Below, one piece after another: positions 24,916 through 33,393 of a stretch of DNA of 36,695 bases. The stretch spans positions 1-36,695 of the forward strand of contig PKXA01000035.1 of assembly GCA_003133325.1 (NCBI GenBank). Direction: 5' to 3'. Under the pieces are notes generated by a model. That model ran no database searches. It was not told where the DNA came from and worked only from the letters and a program-made list of their open reading frames with translations. This stretch comes from Acidimicrobiaceae bacterium. GTDB taxonomy: Bacteria; Actinomycetota; Acidimicrobiia; Acidimicrobiales; RAAP-2. The number at the start of each line of letters is the position of its first letter. Within the stretch, counting starts at the first letter, position 1. The translations under genes were made by a program, and so were the position numbers.

Positions 24916-26001
24916 TCAGGTGGCGGCGGCCACCCCATCGGCGATGGCCGCGTCAATGGCCGCCCGCTGCTGGATGTCAATGGCCTCGGCGATGGATTCG
25001 TCCTCGGCGATGACCGCGTCCAAATCGGTCGACTCGTAGCCGATCACACCCATGTCGGCGAAAGTCTGCCGCATCTTCGGGCCCCACAGGCCGACGTCTT
25101 TCAGGGTGGGCACGATCCGGGTGAACAACAAGCTGCGAAATACCTTCTGGCTCTCGCTCTGGTTCACGTACTCGAGGCAGTCCTCGGGGTCATAGCCGAG
25201 GCACTCCCACAGCTCTTCGCCCAAAAAGCGATCGCGCATCCGGTAACACGCGTCGGCACAGAAGTCCTCTCGGTCGTCACGCTCGGCTTGGGTCAACTGC
25301 GGGTAGTAATCGCGTAGGGCGAGTCGCCCGAACATCACATGGCGCGCCTCGTCCTGCATCACATAGGCGTTGACGGCTTTGCCCAGGGGATCACCGGCCG
25401 TATTGCGGATGAGCCCGAAGGCGGCCAGGGCCAATCCCTCGATGAGAACCTGCATGCCCAGGTAGGTCATGTCCCAACGCGAGTCACTCAGTACGTCGTC
25501 AAGGAGGGACTTCAGGTTGGGATTGATCGGGTAGGCCGTCTCGATCTTGTCGAGATAGCGCGAGTACGTTTCCACGTGACGCGCCTCGTCCATGACCTGG
25601 GTGGCGGCGTAGTACTTCGAATCGATGTCGGGCACGGTCTGCACGATCTTTGCCGTGCAGATCAATGCGCCCTGCTCGCCGTGGAGGAACTGGCTGAACT
25701 GCCAGGCCACCATGTGGCGCCGCACATTGCCCCTCTCGGCCGTATTGAGCTTGTCCCATACCGGGGAGCCGAAAATGGGGACCAACTCGTCGGGTACCTG
25801 AAGTGGGTTCTCGGGGTCAGGGTCGTGGGACCAGTCGATCCGCTCTTTGGCGTCCCACTGCTTTCTCTTTCCCTTGTCGTACAAACTGATGAGCTTTTCG
25901 CGCCCATTGTCGTAGTCCCACGTGAACCTGGCGGTGCCGGTCTGATCGGCCGTCTGCCAACCGGTCTTGTCCACCGGCAGCTGATACACCTTGGTTGTCA
26001 T
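24916..26001 (-). CDS. ferritin-like diiron protein (R2-type four-helix bundle)
   Basis: 361 residues. A complete class of diiron ligands is present in the order E, ExxH, E, ExxH: HGEQGALICT (about 108), VMDEARHVETY (about 139), QVLIEGLALAA (about 190) and MQDEARHVMFGR (about 224). No signal peptide. The arrangement fits ferritin-like oxidase/oxygenase proteins rather than ribonucleotide reductase R2, as no radical Tyr can be assigned and no R1 gene is nearby. ATG 26001 is preceded by GGGAGG at 5 nt. It follows the Nfu gene by 89 nt on the same strand. Substrate unknown. Confidence 0.85.
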   Translation of the reverse strand: MTTKVYQLPVDKTGWQTADQTGTARFTWDYDNGREKLISLYDKGKRKQWDAKERIDWSHDPDPENPLQVPDELVPIFGSPVWDKLNTAERGNVRRHMVAWQFSQFLHGEQGALICTAKIVQTVPDIDSKYYAATQVMDEARHVETYSRYLDKIETAYPINPNLKSLLDDVLSDSRWDMTYLGMQVLIEGLALAAFGLIRNTAGDPLGKAVNAYVMQDEARHVMFGRLALRDYYPQLTQAERDDREDFCADACYRMRDRFLGEELWECLGYDPEDCLEYVNQSESQKVFRSLLFTRIVPTLKDVGLWGPKMRQTFADMGVIGYESTDLDAVIAEDESIAEAIDIQQRAAIDAAIADGVAAAT

Positions 26002-26090
26002 CGTGCCTCCCGAGTCTTCGTGGGTGCTGTCACCATCATGACGTATCCGACCCTGACGCGGAAGGCAGCCGGCCGCGGGCTGGCCCGGGA

Positions 26091-26522
26091 TCAAAAGCTG
26101 GGGACGTAGCCTCCGCGGCCCATGGACTCGCTCTCGAAGGGATCCACCGACTCGTCGACCCCGCCGAGCACCTCTGTCACCCACGGGAGTCGATCGTGGA
26201 GAATGCGCTCCACCCCGCCCTGCAACGTCGATGAACTCACCGCGCACGAGCTGCAGGCACCCTGCAGTTGCACCTCGATAACCCCCGAGGCCACATCGGC
26301 GCTCACCAAGGCAAGGTCTCCGCCGTCGGCCTGCACGGCCGGGCGCATCAACTCGATGATGCCGTTGAGCTGGGTCAGCCTCTCGGCCCGGTCCTCTTCG
26401 CTCAGCTCCGCTGGGACCTCCAACGCGTCGTCCGAGCCAGCCGTCGCTGCGTTGGTCGCGTCTGCGAGGCCACCGCTGTCCACTTCCACGGTCGTGCCTT
26501 CGGCGTCGTGTCCGGAATCCAC
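26091..26522 (-). CDS. NifU C-terminal domain (Nfu) iron-sulfur scaffold protein
   Basis: 143 residues. The core LMRPAVQADGGDLALVSAD...VIEVQLQGACSSCAVSSSTLQGGVERIL contains the C-x-x-C (CSSC) cluster-binding motif of Nfu proteins, which carry and deliver [4Fe-4S] clusters. An acidic N-terminal tail of about 45 residues and a C-terminal SMGRGGYVPSF tail flank it. GTG 26522 is preceded by GAGAGGA at 7 nt. It stands immediately upstream of the diiron protein; a shared iron-handling role is an inference. Confidence 0.9.
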   Translation of the reverse strand: MDSGHDAEGTTVEVDSGGLADATNAATAGSDDALEVPAELSEEDRAERLTQLNGIIELMRPAVQADGGDLALVSADVASGVIEVQLQGACSSCAVSSSTLQGGVERILHDRLPWVTEVLGGVDESVDPFESESMGRGGYVPSF

Positions 26523-26745
26523 AAGATCGTCCTCTCATCGGCGGCCCCGGGCCGATCCGCCCGAGTCTCGCACCCCCATTCTGCCGTGGGCAGCGCCCTT
26601 GTCGAACACCATCGGTCACTCGCGTGATCCAGCCCAACCTGATGGGCGGAATCGGGCGGGCCGGTTGCCCTGGTCACGACCGGGTGACCGATGACGGCGT
26701 CGACGGAGCGACCTCGTGCCATTGCGGTTACGATGGAGCGTGCTC

Positions 26746-27765
26746 ATGGAGCGACCAGCGATCGAACTGGGGTCGGTCGGGCTCATTCTTCCGACCCTCC
26801 CCCAACAGACAACTCCCACCTGGGCAACGGTTTCCACCGGCGCTACGGCCCGTGGAGCCGGAGGGCCTCAGCGCGATGCTGATGACCCGATCAAAGAGCT
26901 TTCGGGTATCTGCCAACGGGCCGAAGCTCTCGGAGCCTCAGCCCTGTGGGCGTGCGACCACCTGTTCTGGCATGGTCCCGTACTCGAGTGCATGACCGCA
27001 CTGACCGTGGCCGCAACCGCAACCGACCGGGCCTTCCTCGGGACCTGCGTCGTGCAACTTCCCCTCCGGCAGGCCCCGGCGGTGGCAAAACAAGCAGCCT
27101 CGCTGCAACAACTTTCCCGCGGTCGGTTCATCTTGGGTGTCGGCGTGGGTAGCCATGCCGGAGAGTTCGAGCAGGCCGGCGCCGACTACCACACCCGGGG
27201 CCGACAACTCGATGCCGGCATCGCCGAGCTCCGCCGTTCGTGGCACAGCGGCGAAGGCGTCGCCACCGGTGATATCGGCGCCGGCGGGGCCTCCCGTTAC
27301 CGACAGCTTCCGGCTCCCCCGGTTGTCCCGGTGTGGGTGGGCGGGTCGTCCGAGACCGCGCTTCGCCGGGCGGCGGTGGCGGCTGACGGCTGGATGCCCC
27401 TGTTCCTCGACCCGGCGGAGTACGCCGGCGCCCTCGAGCGACTGGCCAAGGAGACCGCCCGAGCCGGGCGGGAATCTGACAGTGTGACCCGCTCGATGGT
27501 GCTGTTCATCTCTATCGATGACGATGTCGACAAGGGTCGCCGGCGAGGAACAGAGTGGATGTCCGGTCTGTACGGCATTCCGGCCAAGGCCTTCGAACGT
27601 CATCTGGTCACCGGGAACGCTGCCGAAGTGGCGGAAACTGTGGCAACCTACCGACGCGCCGGAGCTGAGCACGTCGTTCTCTACGTCACCGATGATGAAC
27701 CCCTGGATCAATTCGAACGACTGGTCACAGCTTTGCCAGCTGTCGGCATCGACCCCCGAGCATAA
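26746..27765 (+). CDS. LLM-class (luciferase-like, probably F420-dependent) oxidoreductase
   Basis: 339 residues, TIM-barrel flavin/F420 oxidoreductase. Blocks: ELSGICQRAEALGASALWACDHLFW, TCVVQLPLRQAPAVAKQAASLQQLSRGRFILGVGVGSH, VPVWVGGSSETALRRAAVAADGWMPLFL and a C-terminal RAGAEHVVLYV. The substrate cannot be read. Residues 18-40 (QQTTPTWATVSTGATARGAGG) are atypical. Start at ATG 26746, or GTG 26740 two codons earlier; TACGAT at 26729 could be the -10. First of a four-gene same-strand run with short gaps. Confidence 0.87.
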   Translation: MERPAIELGSVGLILPTLPQQTTPTWATVSTGATARGAGGPQRDADDPIKELSGICQRAEALGASALWACDHLFWHGPVLECMTALTVAATATDRAFLGTCVVQLPLRQAPAVAKQAASLQQLSRGRFILGVGVGSHAGEFEQAGADYHTRGRQLDAGIAELRRSWHSGEGVATGDIGAGGASRYRQLPAPPVVPVWVGGSSETALRRAAVAADGWMPLFLDPAEYAGALERLAKETARAGRESDSVTRSMVLFISIDDDVDKGRRRGTEWMSGLYGIPAKAFERHLVTGNAAEVAETVATYRRAGAEHVVLYVTDDEPLDQFERLVTALPAVGIDPRA

Positions 27766-27775
27766 CGAGGACACC

Positions 27776-28942
27776 ATGGATCGCCATGTACACATTGTGG
27801 GCACCGGAATCATTCCGATGAACCGCCGGGACAGGACAATCGAAGACATGGCCCACCACGTGGTAGCCGACGCACTGGCTGACGCCGACGTGGACCCGGC
27901 CGATGTCAATCTGGTCATCTTCGGGAACGCCACCGCCGGGCGCCTGGTGGACCAGGGGTGCATCCGGGGCCAGTCGTTTCTGCGACGGGCCGGACTGCGC
28001 AACGCCGGAATCATCAACGTGGACAACTCCTGTGCGGGTGGGTCCTCCGCGCTCCACGTGGGCACCCTGGCCACCCTCGGTGGCTCTCCCACCGTGCTGG
28101 TGGTGGGCGTCGAGAAGATGTGGACCGGCAACCGGGTGGAGACCCTGGCCGGCATCGAGGACGGCGTCCCACTGGTGGAGCGGATCCGCATGCACCGCGA
28201 CCTCGAGAATCCCTCGGGGTCCGTCCTCATGGCTCTCAACGCCTCATGGTGCGTGAAACAAATGGAAGAGCGCGACGCCACCCCTGAGCAGTTCGCCGCT
28301 GCCGCGGTGAAATCCCGCCACCACGGCGCCCTCAACCCCAATGCCCAATTCCAATCGGAGATCACCATCGAAGAGGTACTGGCCTCTCCCACCATCGTCC
28401 CTCCGCTGACCCGGCTGATGTGCTCGTCGTTCACCGATGGGGCCGCAGCTGCCGTCCTCTCCCTGACCCCGGCCTCCGGAGCGCCCAGGATCCGTACCAG
28501 TACCATCCGGTCCGGCAATGGTGACCTCGATTACCACGAGCGCCTGGCCGAGACGGCCATTGCCGCCTGGGATGATGCGGGCATCGACCCCGCCGATGCC
28601 GACGTGGTGGAGTTGCACGACGCCACCAGCGCCGAGGAACTGTACGCACTCGAATCACTCGGGTTCTACAAGCCCGGCGATGCCGGGCCCGCCACCCTGG
28701 CGGGGGACACAGCCGTCGGAGGCCGGGGGGTCACCGTCAACACCAGCGGGGGCCTCGTGGCCCGAGGACATCCGTTGGGTGCCACCGGCATCGCCCAGAT
28801 CGTCGAATTGACTGCCCAGCTGCGCGGCCACGCCGGTCCACGGCAGGTGGAAGGGGCACGATTGGCAGTGGCCGCCAACACCGGGGGCATTATCGGAACC
28901 GACGCCGCATTCATCGGTATCCACGTGCTCGAGGCCGGCTGA
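27776..28942 (+). CDS. thiolase-family protein (SCP2/lipid-transfer type)
   Basis: 388 residues. The active-site Cys lies in NVDNSCAGGSSALHVG at about residue 85, and DADVVELHDATSAEELYALESLGFY matches the SCP2-thiolase signature ELHDxF. The His motif is GLVARGHPLGATGIAQI near the C-terminus. The last strand, AANTGGIIGTDAAF, lacks the second catalytic Cys of biosynthetic thiolases, as is usual in the SCP2 group. ATG 27776 has GAGG 6 nt upstream and is 10 nt after the LLM gene. Next comes KAS III after 3 nt, so the two condensing-type enzymes are probably made together; pathway unknown. Confidence 0.88.
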   Translation: MDRHVHIVGTGIIPMNRRDRTIEDMAHHVVADALADADVDPADVNLVIFGNATAGRLVDQGCIRGQSFLRRAGLRNAGIINVDNSCAGGSSALHVGTLATLGGSPTVLVVGVEKMWTGNRVETLAGIEDGVPLVERIRMHRDLENPSGSVLMALNASWCVKQMEERDATPEQFAAAAVKSRHHGALNPNAQFQSEITIEEVLASPTIVPPLTRLMCSSFTDGAAAAVLSLTPASGAPRIRTSTIRSGNGDLDYHERLAETAIAAWDDAGIDPADADVVELHDATSAEELYALESLGFYKPGDAGPATLAGDTAVGGRGVTVNTSGGLVARGHPLGATGIAQIVELTAQLRGHAGPRQVEGARLAVAANTGGIIGTDAAFIGIHVLEAG

Positions 28943-28945
28943 GCC

Positions 28946-29881
28946 GTGAATACCACACGAGGAGGCATCATCACCGGTTGGGGAATCGGCATACCGGACA
29001 ACGTGGTCACCAACGAGGACCTGTCGGCCCGCATGGACACCAACGACGCCTGGATCCGCGAGCGGACCGGGATCAGGGAGCGGCGGATCGGCGGGACCAC
29101 TTCACAGTGGGCCATCGAGGCCGGCTTGGCCGCCCTGGAACGGGCCGGGCGACGGCCCGACGAGATCGATGCGGTGATTCTGGCCACCACCACGCCCGAC
29201 CAGATTATTCCCGCGACCTCGGCCACCGTCCAGGATGGCATCGGAGTCCCCGGTGGTGCCTTCGACGTCAACGCCGCATGCTCGGGCTTCGTCTACGCGC
29301 TGACCGTCGCCCACGGACTATTGGCCATCGGAGCCGAGCGGCTTCTGGTCATCGGGTCGGAGACCCTCAGCCGCGTCACCGATTGGGACGATCGATCAGT
29401 GGCCATTCTGGTCGGTGACGGGGCGGGCGCGGTCGTCCTCGAGGCAGTGGACGGGCCCGGTCAGCTCCTGTCGTGGAACCTGGGCGCCGACGGCTCGCTC
29501 CGCCACCTCCTCAAGTGTGATCACGGTGGGTATCTCTACATGAACGGCAAGGAGATCTTCCGCAAGGCCGTGAGGGTGGTCATCGATTCAGCCCAGAAGG
29601 CGATCACCGATGCCGGGATGACCGCCGACGACATCGATCTGATGGTCCCTCACCAGGCCAACCTGCGGATCATCAGCGCGGCGTGCCAACGTCTCGGGAT
29701 CCCCGAGGAGAAGGCGGTAGTGGTCATCGACCGTTACGGCAACACCTCGTCGGCATCGATCCCACTGGCCCTGGCCGACGCTCTCGATGCCGGGCGCCTC
29801 AACAAAGGTGACAACGTGCTGTTGACCGGTTTCGGCGGTGGCATGACGTGGGCCAGTGCCGTTTTGCGCTGGGGCGGCTGA
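28946..29881 (+). CDS. fabH: 3-oxoacyl-ACP synthase III (KAS III)
   Basis: 311 residues, the standard KAS III length. The Cys-His-Asn triad is intact: NAACSGFVYAL (Cys about 111), VPHQANLRII (His) and YGNTSSASIPLA (Asn). Starts fatty-acid chains from acyl-CoA and malonyl-ACP in the classical pathway; no other fab gene is in the window, and pairing with an SCP2 thiolase suggests it could serve a secondary pathway. GTG 28946 lies 3 nt after the thiolase stop and has no Shine-Dalgarno, so reinitiation is likely. Confidence 0.92.
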   Translation: MNTTRGGIITGWGIGIPDNVVTNEDLSARMDTNDAWIRERTGIRERRIGGTTSQWAIEAGLAALERAGRRPDEIDAVILATTTPDQIIPATSATVQDGIGVPGGAFDVNAACSGFVYALTVAHGLLAIGAERLLVIGSETLSRVTDWDDRSVAILVGDGAGAVVLEAVDGPGQLLSWNLGADGSLRHLLKCDHGGYLYMNGKEIFRKAVRVVIDSAQKAITDAGMTADDIDLMVPHQANLRIISAACQRLGIPEEKAVVVIDRYGNTSSASIPLALADALDAGRLNKGDNVLLTGFGGGMTWASAVLRWGG

Positions 29882-29889
29882 CAACTCAG

Positions 29890-30798
29890 GTGTCCCCCGC
29901 CCCATCCTTGGTGGTGCTGGCCGCCGGCATGGCCCGTCGCTACGGCGGATGCAAGCCACTGGCTCCGGTCGGCCCGCACGGCGAAGCAGTCATCGACTTG
30001 TTGGCCAGTGATGCGATGGCGGCCGGATTCGGGGATCTGGTGCTGGTCATCCACCCCGACTCCGGTCCCGCCATCCGTTACCATGCGGAGCGGTGTTGGC
30101 CCACCTCGATCCCGGTGTCCTTCGCCGAACAACGGCTTCCTCTGGGGACCACCCATGCGGTGTTGGCCGCCCGGCCCGCCATCAGGGACAGTCAATCCTT
30201 CGCCGTCGCCAATGCCGACGATGTCTATGGCCTGTCGGCAATGGGCCTGCTGGCCGCGCAGTTGGTCACCGACACACCCGGACACATACTGGTCGGGTAC
30301 CGGCTGGCGTCCACCGTGGTCACCGATGCGCCGGTCACCCGAGGAGTGTGTGAGGTCGATCGCGCCGGTCGGCTGCTGGCGATTCACGAGCGCCGCCATG
30401 TGTCCCGACTCCATGGTGGCGTGGCCTTCACCGCCTTGGACGGTGACCTTCCCGACACACTCGCAGGCGACCTGTTGGTGTCCGTCAACCTCTGGGGGTT
30501 TCGTCACTCGATGTGGGACATCTTTGATGCCGCCATGGACGAATCGGGCCTCGATGAGGATGCGCTCATCGCCGCCGTCGAGTCGGGGTCCGATATCCCC
30601 AAGTCCGAGGTGCTCCTCCCCGAAGTTGTCGGCGCCATGATCGCATCCGGCACAGGGGAGCCGGTCCGGGTCCTCGCCACCGACTCGAGTTGCGTGGGCG
30701 TCACCCACGGCGACGATCTGCCGGTCGTCCGAGCCGAACTGGCACGGCAGGTGGCCTGGGGAACCAGGCCGGATGGCTTGTGGAACGGCATCGCCTGA
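29890..30798 (+). CDS. nucleotidyltransferase-fold protein (NTP_transferase-like)
   Basis: 302 residues. The N-terminal LVVLAAGMARRYGGCKPLAPVGPHGEAV is the nucleotide-binding loop of sugar-phosphate nucleotidyltransferases (G-x-G-x-R-x-G-x-x-K-P-L, here AAGMARRYGGCKPL). A NADDVYG motif carries the metal-binding Asp. The substrate (sugar phosphate or other) is not evident. Start at GTG 29890; the frame opens earlier but overlaps fabH. 8 nt after the fabH stop, so likely in the same transcript. Confidence 0.85.
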   Translation: MSPAPSLVVLAAGMARRYGGCKPLAPVGPHGEAVIDLLASDAMAAGFGDLVLVIHPDSGPAIRYHAERCWPTSIPVSFAEQRLPLGTTHAVLAARPAIRDSQSFAVANADDVYGLSAMGLLAAQLVTDTPGHILVGYRLASTVVTDAPVTRGVCEVDRAGRLLAIHERRHVSRLHGGVAFTALDGDLPDTLAGDLLVSVNLWGFRHSMWDIFDAAMDESGLDEDALIAAVESGSDIPKSEVLLPEVVGAMIASGTGEPVRVLATDSSCVGVTHGDDLPVVRAELARQVAWGTRPDGLWNGIA

Positions 30799-30847
30799 GC
30801 CACCGGATCGCCCCCGATCCCCCTGTAGTCTTGGATTCGGCGACTCC

Positions 30848-31774
30848 ATGACCCGAACCCGACGGCTAACTCTGAGCCTTGCCCTCAATGTCGTGTTGGT
30901 GGCCGTCCAAATTATCTACGGGGTGGCAGCCCATTCCACCGGTCTGCTGGCCGACGCCGGGCACAATGTGACCGATGTCGCCGCATTGGTCCTCTCGCTG
31001 GTAGCCGTCCGATTGGCCATCCGCCCCCGGAGCGCCGAGCATTCATTCGGCAACCACCGGGCCACCATTCTGGCTGCGTTGGCCAATGCCGCCGCCATCA
31101 CCGCGGTGACGGTTGTCATTGTGTTTGAAAGCGTTCGCCGCCTCTATCACCCCGAGCACGTCCATGCCGAGGTGGTCGTCATTGTGGCCGCAGTGGCGCT
31201 GGCCCTCAATGGACTGGCAGCGATGGTGCTCCGCGACGGATCCGGCGACCTCAATATGCGCTCGGCTCTGCTGCACATGCTCGGGGATGCCCTCGCTTCT
31301 CTGGCCGTCTTGATTTCGGCTGCGCTTCTCCTGGCCGTGCCCTCCGCCATGTGGCTCGATCCCGCCTCGGCCCTGGTGGTGGCAGCCATCATCGTGTACC
31401 AAGCCGGACTTGTCTTCCGGAGCAGTGTTTCGGTTCTGTTGGAGTCGACGCCGTCGGACGTGGACCTCTCCGATCTCACCGCGGCGATGCGCGGGGTCGA
31501 AGGCGTCGACGAGATACATGACCTTCATGTGTGGAGCCTGTCGAGCGAGATGCGGGTGCTCTCCGCCCACCTGGTACTGACCGGACACCCGACACTCGAG
31601 GAGGCCCAGGTCATCGGGGACCAGGTCAAACGCACGATCGCCGGATCGTTTTCAATCTTGCACAGCACGCTCGAACTGGAATGTGAGCGGTGCATTGATA
31701 GCGATGACGACCCGTGCCCGATGGAGTCCCCGGACTCGCTGCCTACCGGAGCAGTCACCGCTCATCATCATTGA
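30848..31774 (+). CDS. cation diffusion facilitator (CzcD-like Zn/Co/Cd exporter)
   Basis: 308 residues with six membrane segments and a C-terminal cytoplasmic domain. The CDF metal site is present as HxxxD in TM2 (LLADAGHNVTDVAALV) and HxxxD in TM5 (LLHMLGDALASLAV). The C-terminal domain (GVEGVDEIHDLHVWSLSSE) is typical, and a Cys/His-rich tail (LECERCIDSDDDPCPM ... AHHH) may bind additional metal. Antiports divalent metal for H+. ATG 30848; the TAGTCT at 30826 is a plausible -10. Last plus-strand gene before the candidate structured RNA. Confidence 0.92.
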   Translation: MTRTRRLTLSLALNVVLVAVQIIYGVAAHSTGLLADAGHNVTDVAALVLSLVAVRLAIRPRSAEHSFGNHRATILAALANAAAITAVTVVIVFESVRRLYHPEHVHAEVVVIVAAVALALNGLAAMVLRDGSGDLNMRSALLHMLGDALASLAVLISAALLLAVPSAMWLDPASALVVAAIIVYQAGLVFRSSVSVLLESTPSDVDLSDLTAAMRGVEGVDEIHDLHVWSLSSEMRVLSAHLVLTGHPTLEEAQVIGDQVKRTIAGSFSILHSTLELECERCIDSDDDPCPMESPDSLPTGAVTAHHH

Positions 31775-31784
31775 GGCCAACGTC

Positions 31785-32402
31785 TCGGGGACCACGACGG
31801 GCGAGCTCGGATCCACCGACCCGGGGAGCTTGCGCGACGCAGCCCCGAGTAACCGGACGGTCGAAACCGCCCGAGCTTCTCGGGGCCACGTACTCGGAAT
31901 GCCCTGGCTCCACTCGCGCCGGGCCGTGTCGGACAGCCCTGCATCGAGCACCGATCCGATGCGCTCTCGACGAGCACGCCGGTCCGTCCCCCTGACAACC
32001 GTGCCGGGAACCTACTGCCCCACCAACCTTCAGAAGCAGACCTTTCAGCCCGCCTCCTCGGCCGCTCGATCTGGATTCGGAGTTGGACCTTGCGGCCCTT
32101 CTCCTCACCTCGTCGTACGGCTGGCTCGCTGGTCAGACCTCTCGGCCCTCCCTCGTCGCCCGCCGCTGGGATCGGTCCTCGGAACGAGCCTTGCGACCCC
32201 TTCCTCGGCCTCCTCCGACTTCCGGTGGAGCTTCGGTTTCCCGAACTACGGACACAGTGCGCCGGCCACGAGCCGAGGTCAAGAGGCTGGCGCGAAATCC
32301 CTACCTTTTCCGCCGGATTCCTGGTCCTATCCCCAGGAATCGGTGAGATGTCCACCGGTCATCCCCAACCCGGGAGATCGACATTCGGAGCTGGCCTCTC
32401 CG
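31785..32402 (-). ncRNA. candidate large structured non-coding RNA, ~600 nt
   Basis: No credible protein frame. The minus strand contains about a dozen perfect or near-perfect local hairpins: 32386-32402 (5 bp), 32341-32357 (5 bp), 32316-32341 (9 bp), 32232-32245 (loop GAAA), 32181-32204 (loop GCAA), 32135-32148 (loop GAGA), 32079-32104 (loop GCAA, AA/AA internal loop), 32036-32053 (loop UGAAAG), 31961-31977 (6 bp), 31941-31962 (6 bp, shares two nt with the preceding stem), 31922-31938 (6 bp), and 31855-31872 (7 bp, loop UUCG) enclosed by a 7-bp CCCCGAG/CTCGGGG stem 31843-31885. GNRA and UUCG loops read correctly only on this strand. RNase P and tmRNA consensus blocks are absent. Boundaries are approximate. 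Confidence 0.62.
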
Positions 32403-32403
32403 A

Positions 32404-33393
32404 TCAGCTCCCGACCGGTTGACCGAAGCGGTCGACACCGCACAGTCTTCTCCACGCTCTAGCCACACGTCCGGTCGGGATGACCCCCGAGGTGACCAGA
32501 GCACCCAACACCGGCCGGACGGCTTGATGACGCATGTCTCTCTGATGCCGACTCTTGGTCACCGCCCGCCAGGTTGCCTTCGCAGGCAGACCGACCGTCT
32601 CGAACACCCCGGGGTGGACCATCCAGTCGAACATGGTGCGGATGATGAAGGGAAGGAGGTGTCTGACGGTGAACCTGTCCACCCAGGAGGCTTCCTCCCA
32701 CAGTTCCGGAAGGACCATCCGGGCGTAGGCCAGATGTCTGGCTTCCTCCTGACGGTGATACCGGTTGACGCTCTTCAGGAAGGGGTCGGTGTCAGGGTGT
32801 TCGACCAACTTCTTTTGGAGAAGGTCGGGTATCTCTTCGCCGGCCAGGACCAACGCGCACAATGTCGCCGGCCGGTGGATCAGGGCCCGGGTGACGTGGC
32901 GGAACAGGAAGTTGGCAACGCCATGATCAGCCGGGCTTTTTGCCGTCGGAGCCAACTGCTCGACAAGCCGGAGGAAGAGCCGGGAGTGCCGGGTCTCCTC
33001 ACCGATTTCGTGAAGCATGTAGACGATGCGGGGATCGCCAATGGCCGAAGAGTGTGCCACCTGCTCGGCGAATCCGGACATCAGAATCGCCTCGAACCGG
33101 ATACCGGCCACTGTGACCGAGGCGATCTCCTCCCGCGACAACCTCACCTTTTGTTCGTCGGTCAAATGCAGGTCGAGGTCGGCGGTCACCGATAGTTCGG
33201 TGGCAAAGACCTGGCCCGACCCAAGGGCGCCGACCACATCGGTATCTGGCTCGATCACCTTGCGGAGCGACGCGGTGTTGAGCCGACCCACCCGACGGGT
33301 GGTGGCGACACCCGGGTCACCCTCGAGGGCGGTGTCATGGTCGGCATCGGTGCGTGCATCTTCATTGATCGGGCGCATGTCGGTTGTGGTCAT
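32404..33393 (-). CDS. AurF-like diiron N-oxygenase family protein
   Basis: 329 residues. Diiron ligand motifs typical of the AurF (p-aminobenzoate N-oxygenase) family: ASVTVAGIRFEAIL, YMLHEIGEETRHSRLF (E-x-x-x-x-RH), LVLAGEEIPDLLQ and NRYHRQEEARHLAYAR (H-x-x-E-E-x-R-H). Members oxidise amines or act as alkane/aldehyde-type oxygenases; the substrate here is unknown. ATG 33393 has AAGGAG 6 nt upstream and shares ATGA with the tetR stop, so it is the regulated partner of that repressor. The last coding base is 1-2 nt from the first hairpin of the candidate RNA. Confidence 0.85.
   Translation of the reverse strand: MTTTDMRPINEDARTDADHDTALEGDPGVATTRRVGRLNTASLRKVIEPDTDVVGALGSGQVFATELSVTADLDLHLTDEQKVRLSREEIASVTVAGIRFEAILMSGFAEQVAHSSAIGDPRIVYMLHEIGEETRHSRLFLRLVEQLAPTAKSPADHGVANFLFRHVTRALIHRPATLCALVLAGEEIPDLLQKKLVEHPDTDPFLKSVNRYHRQEEARHLAYARMVLPELWEEASWVDRFTVRHLLPFIIRTMFDWMVHPGVFETVGLPAKATWRAVTKSRHQRDMRHQAVRPVLGALVTSGVIPTGRVARAWRRLCGVDRFGQPVGS

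Noticed and set aside
26002-26637. Long frame extending the diiron protein upstream of 26001
   Set aside because: It runs antisense/out of frame through the Nfu gene, is Arg/Gly-rich, and ATG 26001 has a good Shine-Dalgarno sequence.
31785-32402. RNase P RNA, tmRNA or group II intron at the structured region
   Set aside because: The conserved RNase P blocks (GAGGAA-x-GUCC, ACAGAA near the 3' end), a tmRNA tag frame and a domain V-like 34-mer were looked for and not seen. A remote relative cannot be excluded without a covariance search.
31683-32462. Long open frames on both strands (for example 31683-32462 plus and 31768-32355 minus)
   Set aside because: Translations are low-complexity Arg/Ser/Pro mixtures without domain features, several frames stay open together as expected in GC-rich DNA, and the stems of the candidate RNA explain the sequence better.
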